The notes under the pieces are model-generated. The model saw only the letters and a program-made list of their open reading frames with translations. It was not told the origin of the DNA and searched no databases. Shown here in pieces: positions 8,241 to 12,000 of a stretch of DNA of 12,000 nucleotides; within the stretch, counting starts at the first letter, position 1; every line of letters begins with the position of its first letter. The position numbers were made by a program, and so were the translations under genes. The stretch lies in NCBI GenBank assembly GCA_012295275.1, contig CM022666.1, positions 2,936,616-2,948,615 of the forward strand, given 5' to 3'. Origin of the DNA: Chrysomallon squamiferum. Lineage: Eukaryota; Mollusca; Gastropoda; Neomphalida; Peltospiridae.

Positions 8241-8457
8241 TTGATAGTTATGAATATTCACAAGACTGTGACAAACAATTATTTTCATTCTGCCAGTGTT
8301 GTCTGTTGTGATTGCTACTGTCAGAACTGGTTAAAGAAATAACTGTTTTTCTTTAGTTCTTTTTGTAACGCATCTGTCTTTTAGCAGCAATATGTCTTTA
8401 ATATACACCATCCCATAGACATGAATAACTACAATAAAGAATTACGTGGAAAAAATA
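8241..8457. other. Unique sequence without a gene
   Basis: Single-copy AT-rich DNA between two repeat blocks. No element recognised. Confidence 0.5.
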
Positions 8458-8640
8458 TATTATTAATTACTACTCCTTTTATTGTTAGTTATTATTACTA
8501 TTATTATCATTGTAGATGGTTTGATTATTATCATTATTATTATTATTACTATTATTATTTATTATCATCGTAATCATCATCATTATGTCTACTACTACTA
8601 CTACTACTGCTGCTGCTACTACAACTACTACTAGTTATTC
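8458..8640. repeat. ATT/ATC/CTA/CTG triplet block
   Basis: About 180 bp of triplets: ATT and ATC interleaved at 8484-8585, then (CTA)n at about 8588-8608, a short (CTG)n and more ACTs. It mirrors the AAT/GAT block at 4451-4577 on the opposite strand. Confidence 0.92.
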
Positions 8641-8738
8641 TTTCTAATTATTTCTAATAAGCAGGCAACTTCATCAATCAAAAACAATTAAAAAAAACTA
8701 AATTATTTCTGTCCAGATATCTCTAACAGTGTCCACTA

Positions 8739-8753
8739 ATACGAAGGTCGTAT
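8739..8753. repeat. Small hairpin ATACGA-agg-TCGTAT
   Basis: Six-base inverted arms with a three-base loop, containing two of the few CpGs outside 11281-11647. Function unknown. Confidence 0.75.
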
Positions 8754-8814
8754 CAATGTCAAGGAATAAAATGAATTTGTAATTATCCACAGCTCTGGGC
8801 ACATCTTCCACCCT

Positions 8815-8849
8815 GCCCTCACATGCCCTCACATGCTCCCCCCCCCCCC
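8815..8849. repeat. Tandem decamer and C12 run
   Basis: GCCCTCACAT occurs twice in direct tandem (8815-8834), followed after three bases by twelve Cs (8838-8849). It is the only C/G homopolymer of this size in an otherwise A/T-dominated window. The complementary strand carries a G12 run. Confidence 0.95.
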
Positions 8850-8887
8850 GTGAAGCAGTTCGAGTCAAGATGCCATTGTGCCATCAA

Positions 8888-8914
8888 TCAAGAAAAAAAA
8901 ATTAGATTTCTTGA
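8888..8914. repeat. Inverted repeat TCAAGAAA...TTTCTTGA
   Basis: Perfect 8 bp arms with an 11 bp A-rich loop. The surrounding 8641-9000 is one of the more complex parts of the window, with an 8 bp palindrome GTCTAGAC at 8949-8956. I recognise no gene in it or in 9001-9249. Confidence 0.8.
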
Positions 8915-9249
8915 CAAATATTGTTTTTCGAATAAGAAACAGACCCTCGTCTAGACAGGTCCCAGATCTATATCGGTTCATATACATTTTTATTGGATTC
9001 CAGTCAGACTGAGACATCTTTTTAATACAGTCTTTAATAACTGAATAATTGCAAAGAAATGTCCTGAGATACGAATTAAAAGTATAAAAGAAAGAAACAA
9101 AAGGATGGAAAAATGTGAAGAAAGCGAGTTTGGAAACGAAGTGATTATGATATGGAAATGAATAGATGTTTTTTTTCCAAAGATTGGACTGGTAGTTTTT
9201 TTTTGAAATTTTCTAACTATAATAAATTTGGCTAGCACATACACACTTA

Positions 9250-9267
9250 AAGACAGACAGACAGACA

Positions 9268-9331
<64 letters not shown>
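9250..9331. repeat. Compound (GACA)n(CA)n(GA)n array
   Basis: About four AGAC units, then about nine AC, then about 24 AG dinucleotides, with clean junctions. On the minus strand it encodes Ser-Leu and Cys-Val repeats, which are artefacts. Confidence 0.97.
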
Positions 9332-9335
<4 letters not shown>

Positions 9336-9388
9336 ATTCAAAGAAAAAACATAAACATGTATACATAAATGCATAAATATGTACATAC

Positions 9389-9416
9389 AAATATATATAT
9401 ATATATATATTATATA
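9389..9416. repeat. (AT)n microsatellite
   Basis: About thirteen AT dinucleotides with one phase shift. Confidence 0.95.
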
Positions 9417-9475
9417 TTTTATTTCTTGTAATGATATCTGCATCTTTACCTAGAATACAACTCACATCATGTTAT

Positions 9476-9590
9476 CATAGCCTACTATTTATGAGCTGGG
9501 GTTGGAATGAGCAAACAGCTTAATGAATACTGAACAGAATTTGACATCTTGCAATCCATTACACCTTGGGCAAGCACTCCACCATTTAAA
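9476..9590 (+). mobile_element. Possible tRNA-derived SINE relic
   Basis: ACACCTTGGGCAAG at 9561-9574 matches, from memory, a stretch just downstream of the tRNA-like head of common SINEs, including cephalopod ones. GGTTGGAAT at 9500-9508 is a weak B-box-like string at a plausible distance upstream. There is no clear A box, tail or target duplication. It may be chance. Confidence 0.22.
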
Positions 9591-9599
9591 TACACACAA

Positions 9600-9945
9600 C
9601 AAACAGACTCTGAGCAGAATTGACCTTGGAAAAAATTTCTTTTAATATTTCATAACAAAAAGAAGGAACAGATCCTCTAAACTTCTGCATTAAAAAAAAA
9701 TGTCTGTTATTTCTGAATATTTATTATTAAGGCTTTATACTTAATTAAACAAAAATTGTTGTTCTTAATATTTGTGAATAGTGAGTTCTTAGTTATAAGT
9801 ATACTCAATCATGATGGGTTAGTTACTTGAGGACAACTGGCTTAAAAATCTTATACAAAACTTTTGGCTGCATAATCATGACATTCAGCTGAACAGACTT
9901 TTCATTTCTATGGAAATTTCACCATTGTGAGAGCAGAAGTCAAGT
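9600..9945. other. Unique AT-rich sequence without a gene
   Basis: No simple repeat apart from an A9 run near 9692. The phrases GAGCAGAATTGACCTTGGAAAAAA (split at about 9612-9625 and 9626-9635) and AGCAGAAGTCAAGTTAC-An (9932-9949) resemble diverged members of the tandem array that follows, so that array may begin earlier than I mark it. Confidence 0.4.
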
Positions 9946-9948
9946 TAC

Positions 9949-9966
9949 AAAAAAAAAAAAAAAAAA
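9949..9966 (+). repeat. Poly-A tract
   Basis: About 18 As following GTCAAGTTAC. It may be the A tract of an early unit of the downstream array. Confidence 0.9.
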
Positions 9967-10821
9967 TAAAATTAAAAATGGTAAAATTTTTCTAAGTTTA
10001 CAGACTTCTGGTTTGTCACAATTGATTAATGAAAACAAACTATTTAACAAACAATAATTTTCACAAATACATTATATAACAGATGTAGCTGTTTATTTTA
10101 TTACAATGAACTGTAAGAAAAATTAATCTGCAACAGATGTTCATCTGTGCAGAGTCAGATTGGGAAAAACCAGAGCTGAACAATTAAAAAAAAAAAAGAC
10201 AGATTTAGTCTCTACAGCTAATATGAAGCAAAAGTTGGTTTGGGAACAAATAAAGAATAATTATTATTAAAAAAATAAATATTTTGAACAATAAATGTGT
10301 AATATTCTTTATTCTAGTATGCAAGGTTGGATTGGAAAAAAAAAAAAGAATTAAAAATAAAAAAAAAGATTTATTTTGTACAATTAATGTACAATGGTAT
10401 CTGGAATGCAGTCAAACTGGAAAAAAAAATAATAAAAGAAATGTTTGTTGAATAAGAATGTGACAAACACTTCCTAAGGACAAAAATAAAATAGAACGTT
10501 TTTTACTGACAAAACATTATCCAACCAAAGTCAGAATGGGAAAAAAGGTAGAAATCAAAAAAACGAAAAAGGATCTGTTTCAGAAAGATTTGTCAGACAA
10601 AAATAATCCCTGGATAGTCCAACCAGGAACAAAATAAGACGCAGAACTGAAAGATTTGATTCACAATATGTTACTGGCAGGCTAAAATTTCAAAAGAAGA
10701 AGAAGAAGAAAAAAAGTAAAAAGAAGAAGAAAGAATAAAATTTACAGTTCAGCATAACCTAGTAAATCACATTTAATGATGAAAAAAAAAAAAATCAACT
10801 TTCCTGGAAAGTTAGACTGCG

Positions 10822-10845
10822 AAAAAAAAAAAAAAAAAAAAAAAA
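10822..10845 (+). repeat. A24 tract in array unit
   Basis: Directly follows the core GTTAGACTGCG of a unit, the same phase as the A tracts at 10336 and 11044. Confidence 0.95.
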
Positions 10846-11043
10846 TGAAGATGAACCAAAATGACAGAAACAATTTTATCCACAAAACCTGTGTTACTTT
10901 TTTATTAAAAAAAGACAGAAGAGGACAAAAACCCAATAAACAAACAAACAGAAAGAAAGAAAAAGAAAAAAAAAAAAAAAAATAAAAATTATTCAAAAAA
11001 TGTCATAGACCAAAATTCATCCTTAGCAAAGTCAGATTTGGGG

Positions 11044-11069
11044 AAAAAAAAAAAAAAAAAAAAAAAAAA
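11044..11069 (+). repeat. A26 tract in array unit
   Basis: Directly follows the core GTCAGATTTGGGG at 11031. A further A13 lies at 11090-11102. Confidence 0.95.
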
Positions 11070-11165
11070 TAAAAACCACCCAAAAAACCAAAAAAAAAAA
11101 AATCATCAAGAAACAAATGTGGCAGTAAAAGATACAGAAAGATTTGCTTCCCAGATAATAATAAT

Positions 11166-11190
11166 AAAAAAAAAAAAAAAAAAAAAAAAA
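11166..11190 (+). repeat. A25 tract at the array's right end
   Basis: Follows short AAT triplets after a weak core. It is the last long A tract before the CpG-rich island. Confidence 0.95.
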
Positions 11191-11280
11191 CATCAACCAT
11201 AGCAGAGCAAGACTTCGAATCAGATTGTCGTTCAGAAATAAACTGATTTCTAATTTAAAACCACATTCACACATCTCTTT

Positions 11281-11647
11281 TCAAAGCGACAGTTCATTTC
11301 CACTCGCATAATTCACAAAAGAGACGGCATCCTCTCTTTTTCGTTCCGTCAGCCTCATCACCAAGGTAAATGCAATTTGTCGCTCTCAAATGCGCTGGTG
11401 CATCAGCAGCCCTTGCTGCCTGAATCTTTAATGAGATCAATGCGTTTGGTCAATGGTTTTCGTGGCCAAAAGTCGCTGCGTTTTTCGCCGTAACGCGATT
11501 AGTCAAATTGTGGCACTCTCCTCTCGCCGAATGTGAATCACGAGAAAATTTCGTTTGCGCTCGCTGCGGCCTAACAAATTGGTTGCACAATATGAAGACA
11601 ATGAAGTTATCGTCTGCGTGAGTGGATCAAAACTTCACCAGTGAAGT
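11281..11647. promoter_or_regulatory. CpG-rich unique island: candidate conserved non-coding element or promoter
   Basis: About 365 bp of near-balanced composition with roughly two dozen CpGs counted by eye, against very few elsewhere in the window. It has no simple repeats. No frame is convincing: the longest stop-free run is about 55 codons on the minus strand, without ATG or a recognisable domain. Visible motifs include TAATGA (homeodomain-like, 11429-11434), GGTCAATGG (Sox-like CCATTG on the minus strand, 11448-11456), CGATTAG (11496-11502), ATTGTG (11508-11513), inverted CCAAT as ATTGG (11578-11582), and GCAGC-cctt-GCTGC (11406-11419). Such motifs are short and common; composition is the stronger argument. 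Alternatives: a CpG-rich promoter or 5' untranslated exon, or a fragment of an unrecognised mobile element. Confidence 0.5.
11632..11647. repeat. Palindrome ACTTCAC-ca-GTGAAGT
   Basis: Perfect 7 bp arms around CA, at the right edge of the CpG-rich island, followed within a few bases by a T run. It could be a dyad binding site or a hairpin end of the island. Function unknown. Confidence 0.9.
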
Positions 11648-12000
11648 CTCTTTTTTTTTTTTTTGTGACAATTAATAGTGAAAAAAAAAAATAATGATAA
11701 TAATAAAAAAATTAATAATTTTTTTTTTTTTGTAATTGCAAGTAATTTATTGATGTGTATTTAAATGAAATTTGCTTTAAAATTTGAAATTTAAAAAACA
11801 AAAAATAATGTTTTTTTTTTTACATTATCGATACCATTTTAATGATTTATGAAGTCTTCAACATTGGTAACATATTATAACAAATTATAAAAATAATGCA
11901 ATAAATTATTAAGTTAAAAATTAATATCAACAATAAGATTAATTAATTCATTAATTTTTTATAATAATCATATATATGAAAAATAAGGTTTTAAGAAGAA
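11648..12000. other. AT-rich sequence with poly-A/T runs
   Basis: T14 near 11651-11664, A10 near 11682-11691, T14 near 11718-11731 and T11 near 11811-11821, with AAT triplets between. No gene or other element recognised up to the window edge. Confidence 0.8.

Larger units (their letters stand above)
10130..11240 (+). repeat. Diverged tandem array, about 80-120 bp unit with internal poly-A
   Basis: The core GTCAGATTGGGAAAAA recurs in degenerate form at about 10154, 10234, 10326, 10411, 10530, 10617, 10811 and 11031, with weaker copies near 10676, 11148 and 11202. Each core is followed by an A-rich stretch, then often AGATTTG (10200, 10368, 10586, 10652, 11140), ACAAT/ACAAAA, and CTGG or GCA just before the next core. 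Clear adjacent spacings are 80-119 bp, and larger gaps are near multiples. The + strand is strongly A-biased throughout. Open frames here are poly-Lys or poly-Phe from the A tracts. I know of no named satellite with this unit. Confidence 0.65.

Noticed and set aside
8028-8342. Open frame of about 104 codons with a non-repetitive tail
   Set aside because: GTG start, mostly translated TG/CA repeats; the last 25 codons look like ordinary random sequence and match no family I know.
8973-8985. GGTTCATATAC as a Pol III B box
   Set aside because: It departs from the consensus at several positions and there is no A box upstream.
10742-11274. Poly-Lys / poly-Phe open frames on both strands
   Set aside because: Created by the A tracts of the tandem array.

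Overview
The window reads as non-coding DNA from a metazoan nuclear genome. It is very AT-rich and saturated with long perfect microsatellites: (TG)n, (GA)n/(CT)n, (TGTA)n, (TTTA)n, AAT/GAT triplets and poly-A/T. This density, and the frequent TG-TA and TG-GA compound arrays, fits a cephalopod such as an octopus. That assignment is inferred from sequence style only. I found no bacterial operon structure, no rRNA or tRNA and no CRISPR. I found no protein-coding gene I can defend. Every long open frame is a translated simple repeat (poly-CV, poly-ER, poly-SL, poly-K/F), and the starts I checked are GTG or TTG, not ATG.

Layout: 1-590 TG/TA microsatellites; 591-1140 unique AT-rich DNA with two (TTTA)n tracts; 1141-1475 a degenerate TG/TA/TGTA block; 1748-1900 a 26-28 bp minisatellite ending in a fold-back of its own unit, followed by 43 As; 2089-2300 a faint 51-67 bp repeat; 2563-2681 a TG-GA compound array; 3721-4240 a strongly purine-biased tract around an 81 bp (GA)n; 4309-5142 (TTTG)n, AAT/GAT triplets, (TA)n, (AAAT)n and (AAAAAAT)n; 5857-5970 a ~27 bp minisatellite with a microsatellite nested in one copy; 6007-6080 (GA)n; 6381-6700 a TG/TGTA block; 6719-7000 more complex DNA that may be a retroelement relic; 7498-7647 (CT)n and (TA)n; 8010-8240 a TG-to-CA block; 8458-8640 ATT/CTA triplets; 8641-9000 complex DNA with small palindromes and a C12 run; 9250-9416 a GACA-CA-GA array and (AT)n; 9476-9590 a possible SINE relic.

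Two regions stand out. From about 10130 to 11240 there is a diverged tandem array (period about 80-120 bp). Its units share the core GTCAGATTGGG, which is repeatedly followed by a poly-A tract at the same phase. Immediately after it, 11281-11647 is unlike everything else in the window: near-balanced in bases, rich in CpG (about two dozen by eye), free of simple repeats and without a convincing reading frame. It is the best candidate for functional DNA here: a conserved non-coding element or enhancer, a CpG-rich promoter, or a non-coding exon. The last 350 bp return to AT-rich sequence.

No genes work together in this window. It looks intergenic or intronic, with one likely regulatory island.
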